Part shown: piece by piece, positions 21,695 through 32,084 of the stretch
How the letters are laid out: each line of letters starts with the position of its first letter
How positions within the stretch are numbered: the stretch's first letter is position 1
Assembly: GCA_021234155.1 (NCBI GenBank)
Contig: JAJEKV010000577.1
Coordinates: 1-64,000, forward strand
Length of the DNA: 64,000 nucleotides
From: Isoetes taiwanensis
Taxonomy: Eukaryota > Streptophyta > Lycopodiopsida > Isoetales > Isoetaceae
Direction: 5' to 3'
Made by a program: the position numbers and the translations under genes
The notes under the pieces: model-generated
Database searches by the model: none
What the model was told of the DNA's origin: nothing
The model's input: the letters and a program-made list of their open reading frames with translations, nothing else

Positions 21695-24600
21695 TTCCTA
21701 ACCGGCATGCCCTTAACCAACTGGGCAAAACCGTCTAGACTTTTATGAGTAGTCACTTCTACCCATTTATGCGGTGTCACCGGGAGAACACCCTTACGGG
21801 CACATTCAAGGTTCGAATACTCGGCGGTCTACCATGGGCCCGTTCTGATCTCTCCCACTAGAACTATGCTCGTCCTCGAAGCATCCAAGGCTATACCATG
21901 TCACAATGATTACCAAGTCTTTGCAAATTACCCATGCATATAGGCACCCATGGAACTTCGAACTTCGAGACCCAAGCCTCGATACCAAGCGTGACTCGGC
22001 CTGATTTTTGCGGGATACAGTAGCTACTCCGTCTTCAATGAGTGCAGGGAAGCGAGGACACGGAGGAATTGCGTGTTATTACCCGATGATGACCTTGGCC
22101 CAATCGGTCTCCAGTAGCCAAAGCGTGCACGGCACTAGATACTGTGGGTATGCAGTGCGAGAGCGGCGATGGCGCCCTCTCTTTGTGGCGGCTTGCTACT
22201 TCCCACATCGCGAGAGCAACTTTTACCACACGACTTGATGTGGGCGGGCAGGAGCCCTATGTCGATCTATATGATGACATACGTTTGAAGATGCATAATT
22301 GGGCAAGGTCATGTTGCTTGGAGATTTCAATCGCGCGCGCCGCAGGAAAGCGAGATCCCAAAATTCGCACCTCTAGCCGAGGATGTGTTGCAAATAGACT
22401 TCGAGAGATGGTTTGGCCAAGGGCATCGGATGACAACCGGACACCTACGGTATGGCGGCGGCCGTATTCCGCGGGCATTATCTTTGACTTTGGTCATTTG
22501 CAATGGGCAGGCACGGTGGCGATCCTCCGGCCGCTTCACTTGTAGGCAGGAGAACCAGGGGGCACGGTGTGGTGGATTACGTGCTAGCAGATGAGCAATG
22601 CCTACACTTGATCACTCGCCGGTGTCGGGGCGGTGGTGGGGCGAAGTAGACTCCGACCATCAGCCCACGTTCTTAAGGGATAGATTGGCGGGGTGAAAGC
22701 ACCCATTGCCCCAACACCCCATGTACCGCGGTTGCGTCCTGGACTATGATCATGCGGCGGTCTATGCGAGGATGCTTGAGCATGAGCTGCGGGGAGTGCT
22801 GCAACTCCCCACACTTCAACGGCCAGATGGCCCGGTGAACCCCGGCTCTTCCCGAGGGTAGGGGCGAGATGCTTTGGGAGAGACCGCTCTCGGCGATCCA
22901 CAGGGGCTGCAACCACCTTCCCCGCAATCCTGGTTCGATGGCGAATGTCGGGGAGCTGAAAGCGATGGCTCCGCCAAGTGTTGGACCCACCATTGCGCCA
23001 AGAAGCCGTCCCGTCAATACCGGCTCCTTCCTCAAGACCAAGAAAGCCCGGTACCTTGCGGAGCTCCAAAGAAGATGCTTGGTCTTCTAGACCGCCACCC
23101 TAGGGCCTTACGGAGAAAGGTCTTGAGTAAGCTGCCACGACCCACGGAAATATTACCGGGAACAATGGGTGGGATATTTTGCGGTTTGTATGACCCAATG
23201 GGAAGCGGAGCACCCGATTACCTCTCCCTAGCCAGGCCCTAGCTGGTCATTCGGAAGGGATGTCATAATGGGCCTGCAAGCGCCTTAATGAGAAGGCGTG
23301 ATTTGGATGGTATGCGTGGGAGCTTCTCAAGTGGGCGGGCCCCAATGGTACCTTGGGTTCTCCGCGGCACTCTTCAGCGGGGCATTGCAAAGGCTTCCCC
23401 GCCTTTGGACTACGGTAGAGTTGTGCCCATATACAAAGCGGGGGACCCCCGCCCGACCAACTATCGTACCATTATGGTCGGTTCTGTCTTTGCCAAGTTG
23501 CTTGCGGGATTCTTGGTGATTGACACTGGGCGGGGATGGAGAAGTTGCGGGCTGCATCGCGGCGGGCTTCGCCCCGACATTCTACTATTGACCATATCTT
23601 CACTCTGCGAACACTCATAGAGGATAGCGGAATCGGGCCTTGAGAATCTATCTTTGTTGCTTTGTGGATTTCGCCAAAGGCTTTTGACCTGATGCCTCGG
23701 GGATAAGTTGTGGAATGATTGAGGCTGACTAGGGACCCCGTCGACTTGCGAGAATGCTATATCTGACTATCTGAGGCTTGCTCCGATTAGTCTCTCACAC
23801 TGTCGGGGAGCCCGTTGTTAGTAACATTGGGGCGCCCGGCTGCCCTCTATCCCGGCTCTTTGGCTTGTACATTGACCAGCTAGAAGAATGGCTAGCCGAG
23901 CACCCAGTTCGGTTGATGCACCACATAATCCGGCAACTCATATATGCGATGATGTTGGCACGCTCGCATATACCCCCGGAGGACATGCAGCGCCACCGGA
24001 TGCTTTGGACACTTTACGCGCCAATTCAGCGACATGAGAGTTAACCGGCCAAGACAAAGTGCTGCTGGTCCCATCATCCGGCACCCGTCTTCCCTCATTC
24101 ACTTACAGGGGGCGGTAGTGGAGGTGGCTGAGTCTTATAAGTATTTGGGCATTGAGTTTTCTACTACCACACTTTGGGATGCATCCATCGGAGTTCACGA
24201 GGTCACTGCGGTGGAAAGCCCACATGCAATGCAAAACAAAGATCCTGGCATTTGTATGCATGGGGTCACCGGGCACACTTGTTGGGGCCTTGGTTGAGCC
24301 CGGTCCTCCTCTATGGGGCGAAGTGTGGGGGCGGTGATATCCCTCACCACTTGGAGCGATCTAGAGCAGGTACAAAAAGCTTTCTTGGCCGAAGCGGGAG
24401 TGAAATCCGCGGTCCCATATCAGATCTTGCTCCAAGAGGCGGGCTTCCTTCCATTCTGAGGAGGGCTGCATTTGGAGCGTCACATTATTTACTTCGAGGA
24501 AGGTGGTGGCTATGGATGAAGCCCGGCTGCCCAACCTTGCTTTGGCGATGGCGATGGGCCCTTGGCGACTCAAAGCTTCTTTGGAAAGACAAGCAAGCCT

Positions 24601-25305
24601 AGTGGTTCGCTATGGAATGTGCGGGGCACACAGATGTGGACCGGTGCATACACCAGAAGGAACCTTGGCGCCTTGAAGCGTACTTGGATGATGGCCAAGC
24701 TTTGGGATCTGAGGCCCTGTCACATGTCAAGGTGGCAAATTATCGACAACAGGTTAATCCCATGCTCACGAGGGGCCCACACCACTACTGCGCACCCATC
24801 TACCCATGAAAAGCGGGGTGATTGCTTCCATTCGCTGCAGTGCACACCACCTGCATTGAGGCGAGGGAGATGGATTGGGGCAGCGTGAGGCCGAGTCTGT
24901 CGATCTTTGTCAGCGAGCCGTGAGGATGAAAGTCCGCCCTCCGGGCCTGTCGGCATTAAGAGCATATCGGGCTCGGTATGCTGGGTTAGTTAATGCCCCA
25001 TCGGGCCTTGCATGAGCTCTTGAGCACGGCCCTCGTAGGCTTGTTGGGATCATTACCCTCAGGAGGTAATGGATCTGTAGGACTCGGTTATGCCCCCCTG
25101 TCAGACATTAACCTCGGTGTACTTGTGATTATGTATATAAGCGTGCGGTATGTCGGCATCCTTATTGCTACTAAGGTTTTCCCGAAAACCCTTGGTGGGG
25201 TTTTAATCACGGTAGTAATCGCTCTTTGCTCTCTCTCTTTGTACCCAGGTCCCATAGGCGGTTGGTCTCCGTGGGCGATAAAAAATCATATTCTATTCTA
25301 TTCTA
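21695..25305 (+). mobile_element. LINE copy 2 with endonuclease-RT ORF, nested in Copia
   Basis: A 3.6-kb non-LTR retrotransposon in Copia reverse transcriptase. TTCTTG flanks both sides (21689-21694 and 25306-25311) as a target-site duplication. The 3' end has the family tail region (CCCATAGGCGGTTGGTCTCC, GTGGGCGATAAAA) followed by an (ATTCT)n microsatellite (25290-25309). A hairpin-like segment with GTTTTCCCGAAAACCC precedes it. Left of 22000 the sequence is not recognised but belongs to the insertion by position. Confidence 0.85.
22020..25000 (+). pseudogene. LINE endonuclease/reverse transcriptase ORF2 (frame-broken)
   Basis: Translation in shifting frames gives an APE-type endonuclease segment (GKRGHGGIACYYP, near 22065). 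The linker is around 23300 (WELLKWAGPNGTL). The RT domain follows: VVPIYKAGDPRPTNYRTIMV (23419-23480), then a STIDHIFTLRTLIEDS segment and a VDFAKAFD-like motif (about 23580-23700). It continues as GAPGCPLSRLFGLYIDQLEEW, and the YADD region is degraded (about 23940). Next is VEVAESYKYLGIEFSTT (24116-24170) and a long C-terminal domain. RT and endonuclease together would copy the element by target-primed reverse transcription. Indels break it at many points. Antisense frames here are shadows. Confidence 0.8.
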
Positions 25306-25311
25306 TTCTTG

Positions 25312-27590
25312 AGTCTACATACATAATCGGGATATTTTTTATCACGAAAACTTTGGCTGGTACATTTGCATATATAATTCCTCTTCAAGATCGCCATTGA
25401 GAAAAGCCGACTTGAAGTCTAATTGATGCAAAGGCCAATGTTTATGGCGACCAAGGCAATGGCATTTCATGGAGTATCAATCGACTCTGAGGGGCAAAGA
25501 CCTCATGAAAATCGAATCCTTCTTCTTGAGTGTATCCTTTGGCAACCCGGCTGGCTTTATCTTGGACAAAGATCCATCGAATGATACTTAGTTCTAAAAA
25601 TCCATTTGGCTCCAATAATGTTTTTTTTATTTGGTTTAGGTACAAGTTCCCAAGTCCCTTGCTTGGCAAGCATAGACAATTCCTCTTGCATGGTACATCA
25701 ACCAATGTGAATGCTTTCTTGCTTGAGTATATGTAGTGGGTTCAATCTCTTTCAGGCTGTAATCATAAGAGCAGCATTACGATGAAATCAGCGGATGGTA
25801 AAAGCGACAAGTCACGGCTGATAGCTGAGGTGGAGGAGTTTGTGCGGATATAGGAGTTAAAGAGTGTTGGCTTTGATCACAAGAGTCTCCCAATGATAAA
25901 TCTGTAAAAGGAAGGTCTTCCACTGTTTTACGAAGATGTATAGGTAAAGGGGATAATGGCCCGAGATTTGGTGGTTCTAATAGATCAGTGGGCCGAAAAG
26001 GATGATAAGGGCTTGCTGAATCAAGCGAGGAAGAGGACCGCTGACGGAGAAGAACAAGCGGAGATGGGAAGGACAAGCGGGATGGAGGAGGACAAGCGGA
26101 TGGTGCAACTTGCCGAAGAGAGGAACATGGAGCGGATGGAATGGGTTGAGAACTAGAACTAGAATTGGTTTGAAGACTTGGGGACTCGTTTGACGAACCA
26201 AAGGTGCAAAGGAGGTACATGAGAAATAGAATCAGAACTAAGTGATAGAGAAGATGTACCAATTTGAAACAAATTTCTGATCACGGGTATCATAGTTTGG
26301 TAGTGGCAGCCGATGAAATTCCATGGAGTACAGCGTCTTCCACAAATTGTATGCTTCTAGATACAAAACTGTTTTTGTATGGGGGTCATAACAAGCGCCA
26401 TCCCTTCATGTGAGTTGGATATCCAATAAAAAATTATTTTAGTGGATCGTCCCGGATAATTTGCCATTCTTTTGAAGTACTTCTCGAGGAATAGATGCAT
26501 AGCCAAGACATCCAAACGTTGGAAATTAGAAACATCCGGGTTTGATTCCATGCAAAACTTCATAGAGGCGTTTTCAGATTTAAAGCCTTTAGTGGGGAGC
26601 CGATTAGAAACATAGGTTCTTGTATTATCTTGCTTCAGCCCAAAATTCTGGTGGTAAGCCTTTATGCTTTAACATACTTCTTGCTAAATCCATGATGGTT
26701 CGATTTTTTCGCTCTGCCACCCGTTTTGAGCATGGCGTAAAGGTACAATTAACTCCCTTTTTATACCTTTGATGTCCACATAAGCTTCAAACTCTTGAGA
26801 CATGTATTAGCCTCCATTATCCGTTCTCAATGCCTTGATGGTTGTTGAAAATTCATTTTCTACCAAGCCCGGTGAAAGTTTTGAAGATAGATAAAGCTTG
26901 AGACTTAAGTTTGATAGGATAAACCCAAACAAATCGGCTGAAATCATCAACTAGGACAATGAAATACACACATGACCACCAAATGATGCAATAAGCCCGG
27001 ATGACAAATATCTGAATGAATTAGTTCAAGAAGGTTTTGGGCTCACGAATTACGCTTTTGTAGGAAAAGGAGCTTGGACTTGCTTGCCAAGTCTGCGAGG
27101 CATGACAAAGAAGGTTTTAACTTGAAATGAAGGCAAGGTGCACCATTTTGGAAGCAATGACTAAAGAGGCGGTGATGTGACCATACCTTTCATGCCAAAG
27201 ATGTTCACGAGTTTTAGATCTGGCTGCTACAAGTGATGATTCACGAGGCAAAGCGAAGTTGACAAAGGTTTTCCATCGGGATATACAAGCCTTCATCATT
27301 GAGATGCCCTTGAGCCTCGCGGCCCCAATTTGTTGAAGATCAATAAAGTGTAAAGGATTCTTTTTCATGATATGGACAAGTCCGGTAAAAAAAACTGAAA
27401 ATCGACTTGTTGTCAAACTCCGACACTAAGAAGGTTTACTAGCAGACCGGGGAACCAAAATGATGTCCTCAATTAGAAAGTTGTGCACTAATCTGTTTGG
27501 CCCAGAGCGGCACCCTTTCCTTTGGATTTGGCAAGATTCCCATCGCCATTCTAACCCTGATTGAATCATGAGATTTTAGATCCTTAAAGG
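25312..27590 (-). pseudogene. pol: Copia protease-integrase-RT start of minus-strand element
   Basis: Minus-strand frames read VSEFDNKSIFSFF (protease end), then LWHERYGHI (27117-27416), the pre-integrase His motif, then HSDIC near the integrase start. Catalytic-core pieces follow (RFVWVYPIKLKSQALSIFK at about 26900 in shifting frames, and a TDNGG-like stretch). The integrase C-terminal part is GCLGYASIP and ends near 25780 with a Ser/Pro-rich linker. The start of RT (FVQDKASRVAKGYTQEEGFD) lies at 25500-25640. Order and spacing are standard for Ty1/Copia. Many frameshifts. Confidence 0.8.
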
Positions 27591-27595
27591 CGATG

Positions 27596-27849
27596 GGCTG
27601 ATTCCCTCTTTGTTCTACCTCGAGATCAAGCGGTGGATGGCTTCACTAAACAACTTCTTTGGTTTGATTTGCTTGTATAGGCGGTGCATATTATTCACCT
27701 CTTGTGACTTGAGGGGGAATAATGTCTTTGTGGTGTCTCATATTGCCTCTTGAGCTTCGGGGGATAGAGTTCTTTTCATTTCTCGGCTTAGCTCAATTTG
27801 TTTCTATTGTTTTTTTTTTCTTCTACAGACTGCTGGTCATCGGGGGGGA
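27596..27849 (+). pseudogene. Plus-strand Copia 3' end fragment with polypurine tract
   Basis: Contains the RNase H end (TTCTACCTCGAGATCAAGCG, then GTGGATGGCTTCACTAAACA), then the segment with TTGAGGGGGAATAATGTCTT shared with the other copies, and finally a polypurine tract CGGGGGGGA at 27841-27849 just before an LTR. It carries no MITE at the GGCTTCACT site, so it is an empty-site reference for the insertion at 30465. It is truncated at its left edge where it meets the minus-strand Copia. Confidence 0.75.
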
Positions 27850-28090
27850 TGTTGGAATATTCCATATTCCACTCATGCGCATGCATGCATACTATGATAC
27901 TCACATGCGTGCATGCATGCACACTTTGATGACTAGGCAGGCTGACATCATCTTGTTCTTGACTGGACATATAGCGAGTCACGCACCACCTTAGACTTGA
28001 TTTTGTGTTAGTTCACTCACGGGCGGAAAGGAAGCTTACATTATTACACTTTGCTTTCTATCTTCATATAAAGATTCTTGGAGTTCTTCA
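27850..28090 (+). repeat. Copia LTR, 241 bp
   Basis: Begins TGTTGGAATATTCC directly after a polypurine tract and ends CA immediately before a primer-binding site. These are the two features that bracket an LTR. It contains alternating ATGCGCATGCATGC and GTGCATGCATGC runs. It has Copia internal sequence on both sides (RNase H end on the left, gag on the right). No second copy was located with certainty in this window. Confidence 0.75.
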
Positions 28091-28102
28091 TGGTATGAGC
28101 TT
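28091..28102 (+). other. Primer-binding site of plus-strand Copia
   Basis: TGGTATGAGCTT, directly abutting the LTR. It matches the initiator tRNA-Met site TGGTATCAGAGC apart from a short deletion. Confidence 0.65.
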
Positions 28103-28460
28103 TGATATAAGAGGAAAGTGAGTGTCACGGGAGTTTTGTGATAGCTCTCAAATGATTGAAATTTTAAGCCGAGACTTTCTTTGGTGAATCGGACTTGAGA
28201 TGACTCGTCTTTAAGCCAAGTTTCTTAGGATCGGAGGAGTTCTTTTGCTCGGTTCTTGCAATTTTGTGGGCCGGTTCTTGCGATCTGAATCGGTTGTCAT
28301 CAGTTTTTTGAAGTGCGTTTCTTTCCCTATTTTCTTCGTATTTTTTTTCTAGGTGGGCGGTTTTCAACATAAAGATAGTCGAGGACTTCAAATTTCGTTT
28401 TTAATCTTTCAATTCTGTACATCTCAGCAAGATTCATTGTATTTTGAAATCTTGATTCTC

Positions 28461-31120
28461 ATGGCATCCGGTGGTGATCATTGGAAGTATTTCACCCATC
28501 TTGTTTTAGACATTGACAAGCGGTATACTTGGAGAGATGCTTTTGAAACTAATCTCAATCTTAGAGATCTTGGAGATGTTTTTTCTTCTTTGGAATCCTC
28601 TTCTGCGAGAGGATAACAAGAAAGATTTTCTGGCACTTAATCATCTCAAGACTTGTATTTCAAGCGATTTCAAAGGGATATACTCGGAACTTTCAAGACT
28701 TTCACTAAAGCATTTGGTTTCTTGCAAAAGCTTGTATTCATGAGGGGTGGGGGAGAATTGCTATACAAGGACAAATGAATAATCTCGGACTTGAGAATTG
28801 TGCTAATATGAGAGATTATCTTCAACAACTCAAAATCTTGAAGGAAAAACGATACGGGCTGGAGGTACACTAGATGATGTTGCTTTGATTATGTATGCAC
28901 TTAATGGTTTGACCGGGGATTACCAAGTTTTTGGTTAATCATTTTAAACTCAAGGCTCAGTTAAGATCTCTTTTAATCGTGCTTGAGAAACTCTTGGCTG
29001 CGAAATAGATAACACTAGACTTCGGCGGCATGAGGCGACACACTATTCAAAGGTCAAAACTTCTGATCCTCCTCTTGAATCTTCCAAATCTAATGTTTCT
29101 ACGATTACTCCATCAAAACTCCTTTTGCTTGTTGGTATTGCAATAAGAAAGGCCATTTGAAGAAAGATTTGTCATAAACTCAAATGGGACTTGGCTCGGT
29201 ACATAAAAGAGCAAGAGGCTAAAAATAATCCTAAATCTAAGGAGGATGTACGAGAGGTGTCTCAACTACAAACTAGTGCTTTCAGGTCTCGGGGCCTCTA
29301 TTGAAGAATTGGAAACCCATTTCTTAAATGTTGCTGCTACTCATTCACGAGGCAATCTTGAAGAGGAATTATATATACAGCGGCTTGAGGTTTTAAGTGA
29401 TAAAAATATCGATTATGTATGTAGACTCAAGAAGAGTCTCTATGGTTTGAGACAAGCACACCACAATGTTGGCACCAGAAAATTAATGCTTTTCTTCTTG
29501 AAATGGGATATCAGTGATCCACGAGCGAGATCAAACCTCTATTTCAAAAAGCAGAGAGAATAGTATGATTTATGTCCTATTCTTGTATGTGGATGATACT
29601 ATTATTTGGCGATGCCATTCGGCTTATTGACAAACAAAGGATTGGCAAAGCATAACCCGAGCTTACGGATCACGGGGGCTTATGCATTATTGTTTGGGGA
29701 TTGAAGTGCTTGGCAAACGCCCGGATGGTATACATCTTACTCAGCGAGAGTACATTTAGAGTTACTATACGAGTTTTATATGACCGGTACATGCGTGCGC
29801 CATGTGAACCGGGCCAAAAGCTCACAATTGAAGGTACCGGGAAGAATCTGGATGCTACTTTGTATCGGCGGTTAATTGGGGTCATTATTATATCTCATTC
29901 ATACTCGGGCCGGACATAGTCTATCATTTAGGAGTTTTATCCACGATTTATGCATAATCCAAAGAAGCCACAATTTGGGTTCTTTGCTAAAAGAGTCTTG
30001 CATTATCTTGAGGTACAAAAGCGAAGGGATTTTCTATGAGCGAGTCAGCGATCCAAAGCTTCATTTGTTTTACGATTAGGATATGGCATCTGAGATATTA
30101 CATCCAGGAAAAGTCTTACGGGGGTATGTTTCTTTTTTATGGAGGTAATCCTATTGGAAAAGTCGAGAAACAAGAGTCTACAAGTTTAAGTACAACCAAA
30201 GTGAGCTTAAAGCACTTGTTTCTATAGTTCGGGGAGTTGATGTGGATTGTCCATCTGTGCGAAGATCTTGGAGTGTTAACAAAGCACTGCACTTCTATTT
30301 TGTGATACTTGATGGTGCATTGTTACATGTCAAGGATTATCAATGGGGTTTCTGATTAAACATCTTGACATTAAACTATGTTTTATAAGGGAACAAATTG
30401 ATAATGGTATGCTTACATTATCCCTCTTGTTCTACCTCGGATCAACCCGGTGGATGGCTTCACTCGGGGATAGGTTCTATCATTACAAAATTCAAATTCA
30501 CGGCGTATAAAGTAAAAAATCATTATTTTTTAATAAAATACGTGTTAGCGATATTAAAACCTGCCCGGCGGAAAAAATTTTTCGCGCGAAAACAAGCGTG
30601 AAAGCGTCGTCTGCGAAGCGATGAAACAGCGTCGCATAAGCGCAAAAATCCATAAATGCTGCGTATGCGAAAGTATTTTTAGCATTATCGTCTGAGGAAA
30701 AGAATTCAGCGTCTTGAAATTCAAAAATTTTTTTTTTTTTTTTTTAATTTTTTTTTGAAGCCAGCGTCTGTAATTCTCTAATCAGCGTCTGAAAAAAATA
30801 CTTTCAGCGTCTGCGATCTGAAAGTTTTTTCGCGTTCAGCGGTTTGGCGATTTTATTTGCGTGCATGCGAAAAAATTGCCAGCGTGCGCTTTCCGCGTTG
30901 TTTTAGCGTCTGGCGAAAATATTCCGACAGCGGAATTTTTTTTCTTTACGTATTTTTCGTTTTATACGGCAAATATGTGCGTATCATACAATTCATGCGT
31001 ATTAGGTATAAAGCGTGCAGTATTGAACCTATCCACGGCTTCACTAAACAACTGGCAGTGCCCGGTTTGCTTTCATTATGGGCAGTCGCAATATTATTCG
31101 CTCTTGTGACTTGGGAATAA
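28461..31120 (+). pseudogene. Internally deleted Copia: gag fused to RT/RNase H (unit 1)
   Basis: Starts with a clear gag N-terminus (MASGGDHWKYFTHL...; 28461-28616) and continues in shifting frames through the UBN2-like region to a KKGHLKK-type remnant of the zinc knuckle at about 29130. At about 29290 it passes straight into reverse transcriptase (LEEELYIQRLE, DYVCRLKKSLYGLRQA, 29350-29460). Protease and integrase are missing. The LYVDD motif follows at 29585-29600, then the RT thumb, YRRLIG, and RNase H to 30464, where a 572-bp MITE splits the RNase H end. Frame breaks are frequent. It could only move with enzymes from elsewhere. Confidence 0.85.
30465..31036. mobile_element. Mutator-like MITE copy A with 9-bp target duplication
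   Basis: 572 bp bounded by CGGGGATAGGTTC and GAACCTATCCAC, with GGCTTCACT on both sides (30456-30464 and 31037-31045). The uninterrupted site is present at 27640-27660, and inverted at about 18010. The two halves are partly inverted copies of each other and carry many AGCGTCTG-like octamers and T-rich runs. No coding capacity. A 9-bp duplication is characteristic of Mutator-like elements. Confidence 0.88.
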
Positions 31121-32084
31121 TGTCTTTGTGGTGTCGATATTGCCTCTTGAGCTCGGGGGATAGAGTTCTTTTCATTTCTCGGCTTAGCTCACACTGTTTT
31201 CTATTGTGTTTTGACTTCTTTGGTTGCCAACTACGGTGTGCCTTTTGCTTTTTTTTTTTTTTTGGGAGGTGGGCCGAATTTTTTTCAGCCCCTACGGTTT
31301 TGATCCGGCAATAAAATTGCTCATAGACTTTCTTGGCTCAGTTGGTGTTTTGAAGCCCTAGGCTGGCGATGGCGGCTCGATATGTAGCGGTTGGTTGGAG
31401 GTAGGTTAGATTTCTTATCGGTATCTTAGATTTAGAGGCGGGGGATTGTTAGGTAAAAGGCTTGATGTACATATGGTCTTTGGCTCACGGTGGTCCGAGC
31501 CACCATATGATGGCTATGGCATGTGAAGTATGCTGGCTATGCTCGACATTTGAGTATGATGACTATGCTGCTCTTTAAATTTTCATAATGAACAAGAAGG
31601 ACAGAAATGGGGAAATTTATGCTTAGAGGTAGGGTTTCCTTTCCATGGAAGAGGTATGAGGCAGAATCGATGGCAGAGGTATGTTTTCTTAGAATTGATG
31701 GCAGAGGTTTGGTCCTAAATAATTTTTGTTGAACGTTTCTTTGTTCCTTTGCATATAATGGTAATTGGCAGACGATGTCTGAAAGAGGTATGCTCGGAGA
31801 GGTATGGTTAAAAGTTAGAGGCAGCTAATAAGCCTATGGTGCAATGCTAATTTACTTGAATTTTGAATTATTATTACAGGTGGCATGTTTTATTCTAAAA
31901 ATTTAAGAATATAGGTGATGGAAGATCCTTTGGCCTTGTTTTATTAATTGCTAATACAATCACAAATGGCCATGGTTGTGTATACTTACCTTGTTCCTTC
32001 ATCATGGTTAAATCATTTTTCAATAAGCAGTGGAGTCCTTTGTGTTTCTTTATAGCTAATGTTTCTATTCAAGATGGCACACTT
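31121..32084 (+). other. 3' non-coding part of duplicated unit 1
   Basis: Follows the RNase H end with TTGACTTGGGAATAATG-type sequence, then a T-run, then GAGGCGGGGGATTGTTAGG (31438), which resembles a second polypurine tract/LTR start. Several GGCAGAGGTATG repeats occur at 31670-31810. No gene is seen. The same layout is in unit 2 (34500-35474). Confidence 0.5.

Larger units (their letters stand above)
17880..27590 (-). mobile_element. Minus-strand Copia retrotransposon interrupted by two nested elements
   Basis: Reading right to left: protease end (27420-27590), pre-integrase zinc region and integrase (25800-27416), start of reverse transcriptase (25312-25700), further RT (20844-21694), RNase H end and 3' non-coding (17880-18184). 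Joining these parts gives about 3.4 kb that is co-linear with the plus-strand copies at 28.4-35 kb. The breaks are filled by a CACTA-like element (18185-20839) and a LINE (21695-25305). Copia sequence resumes exactly on each side of both. Frames are broken throughout. No own LTR pair was found, and the right end meets a plus-strand fragment at 27596. Confidence 0.85.

Noticed and set aside
21700-21850. tRNA-like A-box and B-box sequences (GCCCAGTTGGTTAAGG and GGTTCGAATAC), a possible SINE or tRNA
   Set aside because: The two boxes lie on opposite strands and in the wrong order for a tRNA or SINE promoter.
22602-23069. 155-codon minus-strand frame and its overlapping partners
   Set aside because: They lie antisense to the LINE endonuclease/RT coding region in GC-rich DNA and have no domain-like content. 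They are shadows.
25777-26262. 161-codon Ser/Pro-rich minus-strand frame as a separate gene
   Set aside because: It sits between integrase and reverse transcriptase of the minus-strand Copia, where a low-complexity Ser/Pro linker is expected, so it is part of that polyprotein.
30540-30935. Regularly repeated AGCGTCTG motifs as a possible CRISPR-like array
   Set aside because: The units are only 8 bp, spacing is irregular, and the whole tract lies inside a MITE with defined ends and a 9-bp duplication. The genome is a plant's.
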